Positions 44,445 to 57,546 of a stretch of 64,000 nt of DNA are shown piece after piece. The DNA is from Glandiceps talaboti. Taxonomy: Eukaryota; Hemichordata; Enteropneusta; Spengelidae. Where the stretch lies: the NCBI RefSeq assembly GCF_964340395.1, contig NC_135559.1, positions 9,975,759 to 10,039,758 on the forward strand. The letters are read 5' to 3'. The notes beneath the pieces were generated by a model. That model saw only the letters and a program-made list of their open reading frames with translations. It searched no databases and was not told where the DNA came from. The position numbers were made by a program, and so were the translations under genes. Position 1 is the stretch's first letter. Every line of letters starts with the position of its first letter.

Positions 44445-45746
44445 AATTGTTGTGTAATTACCTTAAGCTCTGTTACAAAGCAAAATGAACATAACAGTTA
44501 TTTCACACGTAGAAGATCTTACACACAGCAGACAAAAATTGATACACCACAATCTATGAAAATTGATATAGCGAAAGAATTTTTTTAATGCTTTCTTGAA
44601 ATTACAGAATGTGAGACCCTGTTGCCCATTCCTCTAAAAATGGCCTAGGAAGAACCATGCATGTGCTATTGGCCTTTGGACACAGCACCCCTTTCCTGAA
44701 TTGAAACTTACATAAATAGAAGTACCCTTGATCATAATGTTATGGCAAAACACTGCACTGTACTCATGGAGACAAAATGTCTTGGGTGCCACATTCAAAC
44801 CTTTTTGACAGTACATGTATATCTTTTGCCAAGAATCAATTTTTAGTCACCTTGCAGGAAATTTTCATCGTAAGTTAACCAAAAATTTCTAATCCATGTT
44901 ATTTGACAACTCAATCATAATGTTTTGTCAAATAAGATAAAAAGAGTAACAATAACTCCACAACAGAATGGCTATCCTGCAAATCAATGTGACTAACAAC
45001 TGGTACTGAACATGACAAAGCAAGGCACATACATTTAGAGTTTGTTTTCGGGGAGTGAAGTTATAATTGTTCTAGGAGTATGAATCAAGAAATCTGTCAC
45101 AGACAAACTACACATATTAAACCAATACTATGAACTCTTGTTCAGCCTACACAATAATTTTTTTCCAAAATTTGTCATCCCATAGCAATGTCATGATCAA
45201 CATACACTTAGCAAGCATGTTTTTTTATTCATAGCTGTTGAATTTTAGCCAGTTGTTGTGGTTTTGACTTCAATTATTGGTAATACTGATAAAGGTGAAA
45301 GCTTCCTAACAAAAAATCATAAACAGCATTTGCATATGATTACCAAATCAAGCTGAGATTTTCTGAACATTGCATTCTATTGCTACTGTTTCTTGAACTT
45401 TAAATTGTGCATAAGCTAGCATAAGTCTTTCTATAAACACAAATTTACAAGAAATATTTTATGGTAATGAAAACACATGAACCGTAATAATTGTAGAAAT
45501 GCTTCCTTTTGCAACATACCAAAAACTATTATTAAAAAAAAAAGCACTAATCATGCCATGTACCCAAGCCTTTCATTTCCAATGAGTGTGGCACAAAAAC
45601 GAAAACCTTGCCAATACCAGTGACATTTTAGAACGACATGGACAATGAACAAATCGTAGTTCATCAAGGCGTGTACAACGTAAATGTATCATTTGTAGCT
45701 GGTTAGTCCTGCTTGCAGACGATGTACTGATACTGGCAACATTTTT

Positions 45747-45776
45747 ATTGTCCCTCAACACCGAGCGAGGGACAAT
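45747..45776. repeat. 10-bp perfect hairpin
   Basis: ATTGTCCCTC at 45747-45756 and GAGGGACAAT at 45767-45776 enclose the loop AACACCGAGC. Possibly the core of a dispersed foldback repeat. Confidence 0.7.
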
Positions 45777-46181
45777 GTCAGAATCGAGTCCTGACTTCGT
45801 CTACAAGCAAGACTGTAGCACTCGGAGCTTACATGCCCAGTTTTAAATGCATATATTTCATGTTTGCATCGTACAAGAAGATGGAATTTTTGTTACACCG
45901 CTTTTTCAATTTTACCTTCTCTGGTTCTTTTTTTCCCAATCACACACGTACACAAAGAAACTGTCGATCAACGTTTGCCGCATTGTTTGGCTCATTGGCT
46001 GGTGGTGGACTGTCACATGTGCTGCATAATGCCATTTGTTAACTAACGAACATGACATCACATGCCTTAAATAACGCTTCAGCTGTGATTATATTCGATT
46101 CATAAAACACTCTAGTTATTTATGAAGGCTTGATGATACAAATAATTTGTAATATTAGTTGGAATAAAGAGATTTGCTTAC

Positions 46182-46290
46182 CTTTAAAAATTCAATACCA
46201 CTTCAGCGCTTTCCTAAATGCAAAATGGCCGCCAATACGTTGCATTGTGGGATATGTCAAAGAGGGCGCATTTCGTGGTTGTCTGACTTC
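46182..46290 (-). promoter_or_regulatory. Likely gene A promoter and non-coding first exon
   Basis: On the minus strand, ATTGAATTTTTAAAG|GTAAGC gives a clear donor at 46182/46181, paired with the acceptor TTTGTAACAG|AGC just 25 nt before the gene A start codon. Just upstream lie GGCGGCCATTTTG (YY1-like) and ATCCCACAATGC (ZNF143/SBS-like), typical of housekeeping promoters. There is no TATA box. The transcription start is inferred, not seen. Confidence 0.5.
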
Positions 46291-46481
46291 GAAAGTCTAG
46301 TCCAAGTAATGATGTCATACAAAAACAAACTCATATGTGCAATAAAATAGCAAAAATAAAATGTAAAGTAATATAAATCCCGACCTACCTAACCTATTTG
46401 CTGAAGTCACGTTATCGGAAACAAAATTCTTTTTTAGTTTTGCCTTATTGAAGAAACATATGAAGATTACAAAAGTGTAGC

Positions 46482-46654
46482 GTTTTCTGTATGTACCACA
46501 ATAGTTTATACTTTTTATAGCAGCCATATCAAGTGTAAAGGTATATACATTAGAAAGGCCACATGTGCCAGGCTTGTAAATAAACCAATTGAAACAGTAT
46601 ACTTTTACTCTTGATGTGAATGCTATAAACGAGTGTATAGCACATACAGAATGC
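46482..46654. mobile_element. Small TIR element, copy 1
   Basis: Starts TTTTCTGTATGTACCACAAT and ends with the near-complement of it (GCACATACAGAATGC). The arms extend inward about 70 bp (TATAGCAGCCATATCAAGTG against CTCTTGATGTGAATGCTATA). A second copy in the same orientation is at 52855-53030. Confidence 0.75.
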
Positions 46655-47810
46655 TTTATTTCAGTGTTACCCGTTGTACCGAATTCTAGTTTGCAATGGG
46701 AGGAACTCGACAAATTTGATCAAAATAGAATGTATGTAGGAATTAAAGACTCAATTTCTTTTCTATTTCCTTATAATCGTACACTGTCGTTTACTTTCGA
46801 TTTTTTGTTCCGGGAGTGAGTGTCCTTCCTGTTTGTGGGGAAAAGGTCGTTGATTTCCTGACCCCAAAAAATCGGAAACAAATAATTAGCCATAATCGGA
46901 CTTTCGGAATGTCTTCAAAATCCCAGCCAATAGCTCAAACCACCAAGCCAATAGGAATGGTTGTTGTTCTGAGTATCAGAATGAAAATACATATGTAGGT
47001 GACATTACAAGTCTTTGATAACAGCTGAGTATAGCCAATACATGTATTGCTCCATAAGGCTGCTTTCACACAAAAAAAAATTTCGAGTACCCCCCTGCCA
47101 TATTCCAAAATTGTTCAAGTACCAAAGCCCCAAATATTTCAAGTACCACCCACCCCCACCCGAATAAATTTTCAAGTACCCCCACCCGAATAAATTTTTT
47201 GTGGAATACTCTTGCTGTGCGTTAACATTCCATACCAAGTACAAAACTGTACATAATACACTTAATACCAACTTTGTCCATTATATATGTAATCAATTTG
47301 TATATTGTGTATATATATATACACAAACACCAGTTAAAACAAAATGTTATGTTAGCCAGTGCATTGCCTTTCCAAAAAACAACATATACTTGAAAATGAA
47401 TTACACTTTGAATAACTCTTGTAAAATGATCAGTAGACCAACTGAGTCTTTGTTTTCTGTTCAATATTGTATTAGTACATTATACTAGTAGTGTTACAGT
47501 TGAATGTCATTTTAGTTGTATTTGCAAATATTGTGATGCACATGTTATGTAAAGAGAGTTTTATAATGTATTGTCACAAAGAATATTTTCAGTACAGTTT
47601 AAAGGTAATTTCACACATTAAATGAACCAAATTTCAGTAGATAGTAGTGTACATGAAAGACACTGGTATTTTCAGACAAAAAACAACCTGTATCACTCAA
47701 TTCGCCCATTTCAATTTATCATTACATTAACAGTTTATTAAAAGAAAATTAAAATTTGACTGTTTTTGTTTTTCATTTTACTAACTTGTGAGCAACTGTT
47801 GTTTGTAGCA

Positions 47811-47812
47811 GA

Positions 47813-47852
<40 letters not shown>

Positions 47853-47853
47853 G
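47811..47853 (+). repeat. (TTG)n microsatellite
   Basis: About fourteen TTG units. The poly-Leu frame through it is not credible as a gene. Confidence 0.95.
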
Positions 47854-49660
47854 AAAAAGGAAGACCAACAGCCTAATACCAATGTTCAATCCAATCGAGA
47901 TGGGAACATCGACCTGCCTACCTGTATCGGATCTGTATCATGCATGTGTAAACACACAGCCTTGTCTGTGATACAAAATCTACAATCGACTGGTCATACC
48001 GCCACCCAGTGGTCAGTTGTAACGGAATTTGACACATTCATGAGGATTGTTACACAGTGCATCGTATCGTTCTGCCCTCACCGGCCTCCTCTCTCATGAC
48101 GCAAGAGGGGTTGACCGATGCATGTGTGGTGGCACCTCGTCACGGCGTACCTTACAGACTTGAAGATTGTCTGTCATTACAAATAATTTGAAAGCTCAAT
48201 GCGAAAACTTTCAACTACTTGTACGTTTATATACTTTATTATAATTCGTTTGATTTACCAAACTGACAAAAATGTTGGTCTGTATGTTGGTGGAATGAGC
48301 ATTGTAATAATAATTTGCTAATGAATGGTTTCACCCGTTTCCAAATTCACACCCTACCGAGAAGACAGAGCTCCGCTGCTACCCAGGGCGCTTACCCATG
48401 CACATCCCCCCCCCCCCCATCGACCGGGGAGAGAAAGTATATGAAAGCCCGCCGCTAGCGGTAGGAAAATGAGTGGGAGCAGGAGAGAATGTAAAGCCCG
48501 CCCTTTGTGGTCGGAAAATGAGGCATTACACGTGTATCGCATACAATTATTATTGATTTTGTCGTAAGAGATCTCTACCTGTATTGCCTATTTGCAAATG
48601 GGCGCCCATTAGTCCATCGACCCACAACTGACCATAAGTAGGGATAGGGATACCTAACACAAAATATGCTGCTTGGGGAGGGGGGGGGGGGGGTTAATGA
48701 TCTTAAAACCAGATATCTGCAAGATGCTGCTGTTATTGCGCAGTTTGATACCTGTATAGCAAAATATATGGTAGGTGTATAGCAACTCTATATAAAACAC
48801 CATCTTCATAAACCAGAGCCTATTTTATGACACAGTCCAAGGACGCAGTGTCAGGCAAGAAATAACAGCTCTCGATTGCAAGAATGATTAAAAACATGGA
48901 TAGTTGCTCCAAATAGTCTGGGTCACTACTGAATGACCATAATGGGGGAGGGGGCGGGGAGGGCTTGCATATCACATTAACTCGAAGCATATAAAGGGGT
49001 TGCTAACATACTAGATATGCTGTAGATATTCACCAACCAGCCCAATCATTCATTCATTCATTCCTTCCTTCAACTACCAAACTTCTACACAAAACCATAC
49101 ATGAAGCAACATCAACATTGAAGTGTGTTCTTTAATGTGCATCTTTCAATATAATACGTGACAATTTAGTTGCAACGTTAAATCCGTTCCCCCAACCCAA
49201 CCCTCTTCCCAACATCCCCCCCCCCCTCCCAGTTAAAGCATGTGAAAACTTCAAGAAATACAATACAAAAAAATACAGTCAAGTCTTTCTTTCGACAATT
49301 TCATCCATCATAATTTTGGAAGTTTGTATCAAGTACAAGGAAGCTAAATGTGTGATAACGATTTGACAGGCAGTGAGAAAATAAATGACAATATCCAAAT
49401 AGACGATTCCTTTTCAAAATCAACTCAAGTCTTCTCTCATTAAAAGTAGTGTCCATCGAGATCAAGATAAAGCTGCTTGTCAACTGTCCTATCCAAATTA
49501 TCTTCATTCACTAGAATAAGTGGGAATAAGTGTTATCAAATGGAAGCTAACATGAACTATGTGTTTTTTGACAGAAAGTTCAATCTCTACATACAATACA
49601 CAAGGGGTATTCTTGTTTCAATTGATCAATTATTATGAACTGGAGAGCCTGGCAATTTTG
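47854..49660. other. Intergenic DNA between genes A and B
   Basis: No supported exon. Several C and G homopolymer runs (48408, 48678, 49217). An ATTAAA on the minus strand at 49136-49131 is a possible but distant poly(A) signal for gene B. Confidence 0.45.
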
Positions 49661-49665
49661 TGTCT

Positions 49666-49672
49666 TCAATAC
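49666..49672 (-). CDS. Gene B terminal 7-nt coding segment
   Basis: Exon 6 ends TAC AG|GTAAGT. The acceptor TCTCCAACTTTCACAG| is followed by G TAT TGA, so splicing adds Arg-Tyr and stops. It is preceded by a long pyrimidine tract. If the intron is kept, AGG TAA stops the protein one residue earlier. Gene C has the same arrangement, which supports this exon. Confidence 0.65.
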
Positions 49673-52600
49673 CTGTGAAAGTTGGAGAGAGAAAAAAAAC
49701 AGAAAAAAAAAGTTCTGTTTATTCAGGTTGCTACCAGAGAGAAAGCCTAAGAATTGATGCTGGAAAGATTTTGGTGATGGGAATGAATACAAGAGCACAA
49801 AGGTGTGTATGCACAGTGCATTGCAGATTACTGTCCACTCGCTTTGTTCGGGACAATCACGCAAAAAAACTGCCAACGAAAATAAGACTAAGAAACTGGT
49901 ACCCTTCAAGACAGCATGCTTGAATGAATAGCTATGCTACATTTTGTCTGAACAAAATGAACAAATGTGCCACCAAGCAGACATCAAAACACTAGTGCCC
50001 ATGTCTAGTTGCAGTACGTTTAAATAGCTTACTGACTCGACAATAGCAAGAAATTGCTATCTTAATGTGTAGAATGTGCAGTTTCTTACTTGTTTCTGTA
50101 TGGATGTATCAAAACAGAGGGAGTGGACACAGTAACCTCTGATTCCCTATATCTTGAACTCCAAATTGTGATTTGTAACTGGGTTATACAACTATGTTGA
50201 GTCTCGCAAACTCTACTAGATTTTGTTCAGGGTCACACACCTCCCATCCCACCCCGTCAGGATTACAGTACAAGGTAGGAAACAATAGTTGCTTCACCTG
50301 TCCTTATCATTGTGAAAATGCCTAAAACAAAATACTGCAACTTACAGAAATGTACTCGAAACTGATTAATAATCTAAAGCTTGATTAGTAGCAAGTGTTA
50401 GTGCATAGAGTAAGTGCAGTACCACATTTCCTTTCCTAGCTTTTACTTAATCGAACAGTGACCAAATGTGTGCTACTAGACACACTTTGCTTCTCTTTTC
50501 AGAATTACCCTGGTAGATAAAACTGTCCATATCCTTCAAGTAAGTATGCTGGAATAGTTGGGTGTGACAGTCAACCCAACGTGGTGATAACTGACCTTTC
50601 TCACAACAGTACACTAAATAACTTGTGTATTAGTGACCTGACTACAGGGCAAAATCACAAAAACTTACCTGTACATATAGCTGTCTCTATCGTAACCACC
50701 ACCTCCGCCGTAACCTCTGGAACCACCGCCATAGCCACCATGACCACCATAGCCACCGCCTCCGTAGCCGCCACCACCATAACTGCCACCACCATAACTG
50801 CCACCACCATAGCCGCCGCCGCCGTAGTTGCCACCACCATAGTTGCCACCACCATAGTTGCCACCGCCGTAACCACCACCGCCGCCACCTCTACCGTAAC
50901 CACCACCATATCCACCACCACCACCTCGTCCACGCCCAAAACCACGTCCACCCCTCCTGTCTCTTCCATAGAACCCGGAGTCTCCACCCCTTTGTGTTGG
51001 TTTCTTGGCTGCTCGCACAAGAATTTGGTTACCGTCGATCATCTAGCCATTGAGACAAAGAGAACATTTAGTATAGATTTATAACAGTTTCCACAAAAAA
51101 ACCTACCCTGTCAATTTCATCAAATTACTACACAATAATTGTGTTACACCCTTTTAAAGTGGCCATCTGGCTGAGGATTGGGTATCTATTTTGGAATTTT
51201 AATTCATAAAACAATTTTATCATGGCTTGCCAGTTGAAAAATAAATCTGAAATAACAGACCAAGTCTGTGTTCGTAACTTAATAAATTGCAAAAAAGCTA
51301 AAATTTGTATAGCACAACTTGCCATAAGCAAAGTACTGCCAGTCTTTCTTCTACATCATTAGGCAACAGGAATGTATTATGTCATCCAAGATAGCTACCT
51401 ACCTTATCATTAAGTCCTTGTATAGCTGATGTGGCGTCTTCAGCTTTATCAAACTTGATGAAGGCAAAACACCTAGACTTTCCCGTTTGTTTATCACAAA
51501 TAAGATTAACTGTTGACATAGAAAATGACATTTGATTAGATTTTCTACTGAAAAAGGAAAAGTTATCTATTAGTATTACTCATTCCAACCCAACTAATGT
51601 GCCGCCTTCTACATAGTTGCCTGATCACAGTTCACCAACGCTTTAACTCCAATAACTGTATTGCATTTAATAACTCAACTACTCTACAAGGCAACCCAGC
51701 TATTCAATTTATGCATAAGTATCAGTCTTGACTACCCAGTTTCTGTCAATGAGGCATTCACTTCTACCAGCCCCAGATTCTGGAATACAATCGTGGCAAA
51801 AATTTTGCCATGAAACATGATGCATTACAGGGAGAGTCATTACCAAGATGACGACACAATACTTCTCACAAAGTACCATAATATTACTCTGGTAATTGAG
51901 CCTTCGTGACTGACACAAACCAAAACTATTCTTGCAACATGTTGATACAACAGTGATAAGCTATTGAATGGATGTTGGTTTAATAATAGGGAGGCTTCCC
52001 CAGAATGTTATAGACAAAGTTCCAACGAACTTGCAGTATACTGGTTTTAGACTCCCAATGTTTACACTATCTTGATCACAGGGTGATTAGAATTGCACAA
52101 CAGAGAAGAACAATACACTTAGTTTGTGCCTATCTTAGTAAACGGAAGGCTCAATTACCAGTCGTAAATGCAGTCGAGGCTGCAATACAATGGCTGATCA
52201 TCAAATACATTACAAGTTAAAGTAGATAATTTTTTTTAACCATCTACGTAGCATGGCCCAGTTTGAGTGCCTTTTTCAAACCAATCATTTTGAACATGTA
52301 ATTTTCACACACCATTAACTGTTTGTTGGCCATTGCTAGCAATATATACATGCAATACAAGCAGTTAGTGAAATAGTGAAACAAAATCAAAGATCATGAC
52401 TTAAACAGGCTACACAAAATTCTACAGGCCATATATATATCAGTGACTTACCTTCAGAAACTGCTCCATATTTACCGAGTTCCTTTTTTAGTGTCTCATC
52501 ATCTGTGTTTTCGTTCAGCTTGCCTACATAAACTTTGGTTGGATCTTCATCAGAATTTTGCCGCCTGTAACATTCACGCGAAACATAAGGATTACTTTCT

Positions 52601-54262
52601 ACTGGTGCACTCACAAAGTCAACCTGAAAGTCACTGATGCACATTAATTATTTGCTTCCTAAAAAAATTTGCCAATTTTCTCTCTTATTATGCAGTGGGT
52701 CAACACAAAACACACGTTTTCATTGTTTAGACTACAAGCAAATACACTTGCTCCCACACTATGTGTATACATCCCTCTTCTAGTCAAGTCCATGTAAAAG
52801 ATAATGACTGTGGCAGGACTAAGGATACTACAACCCATAACACCAAAGTAAAGTGTTTTCTGTATGTACCACAATAGTTTATAGCATCCATGTAAAAGTA
52901 TACTGTTTCATTTGCTAATTGACCACATTAGAAAGGCCACATGCAAGGTCTTGTAATTAAACCAATTGAAACAGTACACTTTTTACACTTGATATGAACG
53001 CTATAAACGAGTGTAGCACAGAGAAAGTGCTTTACTTCAGTGTTACCCACTGCATTATACATATTACAACTTTGCACTGACATTCTGCGATGGTAGTATA
53101 TATAGATTATAAGTGAATATACATAAAATCATAAGGTTGCTCTCAAATATTTACCTTTTCTCTTCCATTTTCTTTGCTGGACAAACAGAAATTGTTCTTC
53201 CATCTAGAGTCTGTTTACAGGTAAAAAAAAAAAAAAAATGAGTACAAATGAAACATTTTGTACACCTTACGCCAAGCATGATAAAATATTTGTACTGTAA
53301 CAAACCCCCTTGCATGGAATTTGACATATATTTTAGCATACGCAGTGTGTGAAGACGTTTACTACTTTTACTTCTACGCTGAATATTGGTTCAACAAAAA
53401 CTTTATTCAGAGCATAAAATCACATGACTCGTGAAAGACCTCGCCCCTACATTACCTGAGGCATGGTGCAAATGAACAGTTTCAACAAGGTGATCAGATT
53501 TTGAGAGCATGAACTTAAAAGAATAACTCACCGTTCCATTTAGTGCACTTAAAGCAGAGTTAGCATCTGCTGGATTTTCAAACGTCACAAAGCCAAACCC
53601 ACGTGACCGCTGTGTATATTTGTCTTTCACAACAATAGCTGGAATAGAAAAGAGCATTCAGTTCAGTCTGTACATACACTTGTATCCACGCAATGATTGG
53701 GATATGGTGCAACGTATAATTTGCCATATTTCAGTTACCAAAGATCCATCCATTCCGCACAGAAGGATGACAAGAGGACACACCAGATTTGGCAAGGCGA
53801 GGGCTAAAATTTGCTCATGACCACTGATCGTATGATAATGCTTGAAGCCATGAGCAAAACATGAATTAAAAAATCTAGTATGGGGTCATTACCAAATCTG
53901 AAATATCCCATCTACCATGCATGTTGGATCTGTGGACGCTGCTAATATACATTCACTATCAACCACACAGTGGATGGAGTAAAGTAGAGTCACAGATCCA
54001 GTATTAAAATACTTTGAAATGTACGAAGAAAGTACATGTACATCTACTTGGCCAATTAATGCGAGTATACACGAAGAGACTTACTGTCTGAAACAAATCC
54101 ATATTTGCTCATTTCTAGTTCAAGTGCCATTTCATCCGTGTTGTGGCTAAGACCACCAATGTATAGTTTTCCATCATCTGACAGGCCTGCTTCAGTTCCT
54201 TGAGGCTTGACCTCCTCTGATGCCATCTCAGTACTGGGAACCTCTTCACCTTCGGTAGCCAT
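49666..54262 (-). CDS. Gene B: two-RRM, glycine-rich RNA-binding protein, 7 coding exons
   Basis: hnRNP/CIRBP-like RNA-binding protein. Exons: 54085-54262, 53532-53638, 53155-53210, 52452-52633, 51403-51509, 50669-51042, 49666-49672, joining in phase to 1,011 nt (336 aa plus stop). After an acidic N-terminus, RRM1 (about 31-105) has RNP2 LYIGGL and RNP1 [11 protein letters not shown]2 (about 147-225) has VYVGKL and the altered RNP1 RCFAFIKF, where the usual first aromatic-rich GFGFV is changed. The tail (about 230-330) is RGG then [16 protein letters not shown] repeats. Both RRMs are split at the same place as in gene A. The acceptor of exon 4 needs the upstream AG (CATCAG|TGACTTTCAG) to keep frame. 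The precise family name is not certain. Confidence 0.87.
52855..53030. mobile_element. Small TIR element, copy 2
   Basis: Same family as 46482-46654, here in the intron between gene B exons 3 and 4. Internal CACATTAGAAAGGCCACATG and AAACCAATTGAAACAGTA are shared. Confidence 0.75.
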
Positions 54263-54283
54263 TTCAAGATTTTATAAAGGTAC
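54263..54283 (-). promoter_or_regulatory. Gene B 5' UTR fragment with splice acceptor
   Basis: CTATTTTCAG|GTACC on the minus strand places an acceptor 21 nt before the ATG, so an upstream non-coding exon must exist. The best donor I saw is at 58121. Confidence 0.6.
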
Positions 54284-56553
54284 CTGAAAATAGGAAGGTG
54301 GAAACTTAAAAAAAAATAAAACGTACCATCAAGCTGTTGTGGCTTACTTCAACAAAGTTTGCTTTACAAAGTAATATGGACAATAGACAATGAATATCAT
54401 TTTTATTTTTTTTGACAAGTTGTGACAAAGAATTTTGTTTTATTCAGTACATCATGTATGTGATAACAAACATTGATACAATAGAAATACAACTGCATGT
54501 GTTTTCTTCAGTATGTTTTCTTCTGTTATGCTGAGTCTGCACTTGGCTAGATCCGATGCACATACGCATCATCCATCATTTTCATAGATTTTGATCACTG
54601 CTGCTGGCAAAACAGGAATGAACTGTACAAGGCTGGCAGGTTTATGAATGAACAGCTGGACTTTGAATATGGGAGGAGTAAACAGAGCTGTAGGCTACAA
54701 GAAGATGATGGCTTTCTGACAACATCTGGGATATGGATTGAGCAATCTGGACTGAATCATGTGACTTGTGATAGTTAACAGTTCTTCACTTTGATGTGAA
54801 ACTTCTGGAGGGGACACAAACTCAACCAAGTACAACTCAGCCTGGATATGAAGCATTTGTTCTACAACTGTTCAGCAACAAACATCTACAATGGAAGGTT
54901 AGCCTTCGCATACAGACCCATGCACTCCTTGGACGTGGGACAAATCTGGATGGGGTCAGCCCCTGCTAGTGGTATGTTTCACACACATAGATTTGTATCG
55001 ACATCATTGAAAACTCTGGAAACTTTGAAGTGTATTTGTTGGAAGGTGACAGCTGTATACTTTTCAGGAAATCCGTAAGTTGAATTGATTCTCTGTATCC
55101 GTTAGAGCACAGGCTCACAAACTTCTGTAATTGATATATTTCAGTTGTTCTATATAACAGTACATACAAAAGAGATTTGACGCAGGTGCACACAATGAAA
55201 ACTACTATCAAACCTTAATACAGTGAATTCTTTTCTACATTTCACAACATTTTATGACTACACACCGCATCCTAACCATTTTTGAACACAATAATAATCT
55301 TACTATCAATCAATACACCGTTACAATTTTGGCAGTTGTACAAAATCTGCTTGGTAAACACATTTCAATAAAAGTGAAGGTAAATGTCAAGCACTTCGGT
55401 ATTCACACTACACACAACATTTGTAGTTCTAATCAAACTGAGTGATAATGCACCAATTTGGCATACACTGAACTTGACTGTGTACAAAAGGTATCTTGAC
55501 AGACCTTCTCTCAATATCCCAAGACTTGTGAAAACCTACAATTCTAGGTTTCAAACAAGGATTAGAAATTTACTTGTAACTTTTCGTTGGAGTGATTAAA
55601 TTTGTTTTCTTTTGATGGCAAGTCAGAATACACTGCATTACTAACATGACACTTTGATCTATGATCAATTTTGAAATTGTTCACAATTACATTATTTCAA
55701 ACTTCATCACAGTAAAGTTACAAAGCTAGAAACCACATCATTTATATGCGAAACATTCTGTTTACGTAACATGACAGTATTGTAATGTAAGGAACAATGC
55801 TAACACCTAGTCTGGGTTTCAGCCAGTGACAGTTGCATGAACAAGGGGCTACATATGCCTCGCTTCATTCTTTCATTCATTTTAGTAAGGGCCAAATTAA
55901 AGCTAGCATTTGGCTAACTTTCAGATTTAGATATTACAAAGTGTACGAAATGACAAGCAGCTTTTCTCTTCTGGCTAAAGCCCTGCTTACAACCAATGAG
56001 ATAATCTTTAAAAAAAACCAAGGAGGTAATCTTCAATACTGTATATAAATATGCTTGAAAACATATGCACTTAGAAAACATATTCTGACTTGGGCAACTG
56101 GGTCAAAACACACAAAATGTCTCTTGATAATGACTGCAAAATAAAAAGGTCTGTCAAGATGAAATTTCAGATACTGAGAGATCAAATGACTGGTTTTTAT
56201 GCACTTCCTAATAATCATTTTTTTTGTTAAATTCAAATGTATTAATTAAAATTGCACAAGTGTTACAATATATACATTAATACTATAGTCTCATTTATAT
56301 GCATCTCCATAAGCTGTTCGTTGTGTGCACCTGGTTATTTATATATATAAATTTGAATACATGCAGTGAGAAAGATGGCTTTGCAATTTATTGGTTGATT
56401 TTGATATTTTTGACAGTTGAGCATATCATAGTGCAAACAGACAAGCGATGGTCACCTCAAGCAGTTTTTGACCACTTGTGGACAGAAGTCTCGCAATCGA
56501 AATGAGGTGGGGGCTGTACACCAAAACCTGATTCCACGGAGACTCACCTTTAC

Positions 56554-56672
56554 CTGTATTATGGTTCCAAAGTTTAAGTAATTTCTGGCTGCAATGCAAC
56601 TTCGTCTGCATCTGTTATCAGCCCAACCATAATAGGCTTCACTGGAGCATCTTTTACACTACTGTCTGTCAT
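56554..56672 (-). pseudogene. Decayed first RRM exon of the gene A/B/C family
   Basis: Minus-strand ATG at 56672 gives MTDSSVKDAPVKPIMVGL, then ITDADEVALQPEI, which aligns with gene A's SKLYVAGLSGETDEMTLELEM. From the Lys before the RNP2-like strand to the donor (AATACAG|GTAAAG) are 28 codon positions, exactly as in the first-half RRM exons of genes A and B. In-frame stops (TAA at 56576-56574 and a second one further on) interrupt the last third, and no partner 107-nt exon follows. An acceptor-like TTTTGCTCGGTACCAG lies just upstream. It could be spliced as a non-coding 5' exon of gene B. Confidence 0.55.
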
Positions 56673-57360
56673 GTTTGCACTTCTGGTACCGAGCAAAACA
56701 GAAATTTCAGTCCCTCTTTTTTTCAAAATAATTCCAAAGCTACCAAAACTACAATTGAAACTTATTTCCACTTTTGGTGACTGTCAATATTTCCAAACAT
56801 ACCAAAACTTCAAGTTTTACTGAATATCATATTTTTCAATTTCTTTGAAATTACGAAACATTTGCAAAAAACAGCTTGTGCCATCATAATATTAAACAAT
56901 GCAACATGAGATTGTCATTCTGATAATTTTGAGTTCTAGAAAATTACAATGTACAAAGTTCAACTTAGCAACATGCAGTATCTATAACTGTGACATTTGA
57001 AAGGGAAAATTAGATTTTTCATTCAATATTACAATATGTAGGAAAACTGATAAAGAAATACTTCAATCACAAGATCAAATTATTCACTTTTTCCATAAAG
57101 AATTATGAACATCACATATGTATTTTACTGAAAAAAAATCTTCCAGGAAATAAATTTATTTGAACATGAAAAATGGTCCTTACAATTCATTGTATGACTT
57201 ACACTGGGCATAAAATATCGCCAACACAAGAGAACATTTCGATTGCAAGTATGTATGTGCTTCTTTAGTATTCGCTCCTTTGTGACTGAAGGAACAATGG
57301 AAAGTGCTGTGGGGTCAAAGACGCTTGCTTGCTCAGTCAGACAATTTGCATTATTACTTA

Positions 57361-57546
57361 TTAGTATTCAGTTTCAGAGACAAAGGGAAGCCATACAAGA
57401 GTCTCGTTGTGAATGTACAAAAATTACGTCGTGATGTCTATAATCTGATTCGAACAGCTGTATTCAAACAAAGGCACGATGATCAACTATCATTCAGTCT
57501 CCGGCCGCTGACGGCCATTTTCAAACTGGCTACTGACATGATGTAG
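57361..57546 (+). other. Candidate plus-strand terminal exon, unrecognised
   Basis: After an acceptor-like TTATTAGTATTCAGTTTCAG, an open frame reads RDKGKPYKSLVVNVQKLRRD, VYNLIRTAVFKQRHDDQ, LSFSLRPLTAIFKLATDMM, then TAG. It is not low-complexity and has a protein-like composition, but I know no family match and found no upstream exon. It may be chance. Confidence 0.2.

Noticed and set aside
47812-48099. 95-codon plus-strand frame starting with poly-Leu
   Set aside because: Driven by the TTG microsatellite; no domain and no splice context.
50581-51084. Thr/Ala-rich plus-strand and Val/Met-rich minus-strand frames
   Set aside because: Shadows of the Gly-rich exon of gene B. The frames at 62692-63096 and 62800-63081 are the same effect for gene C.
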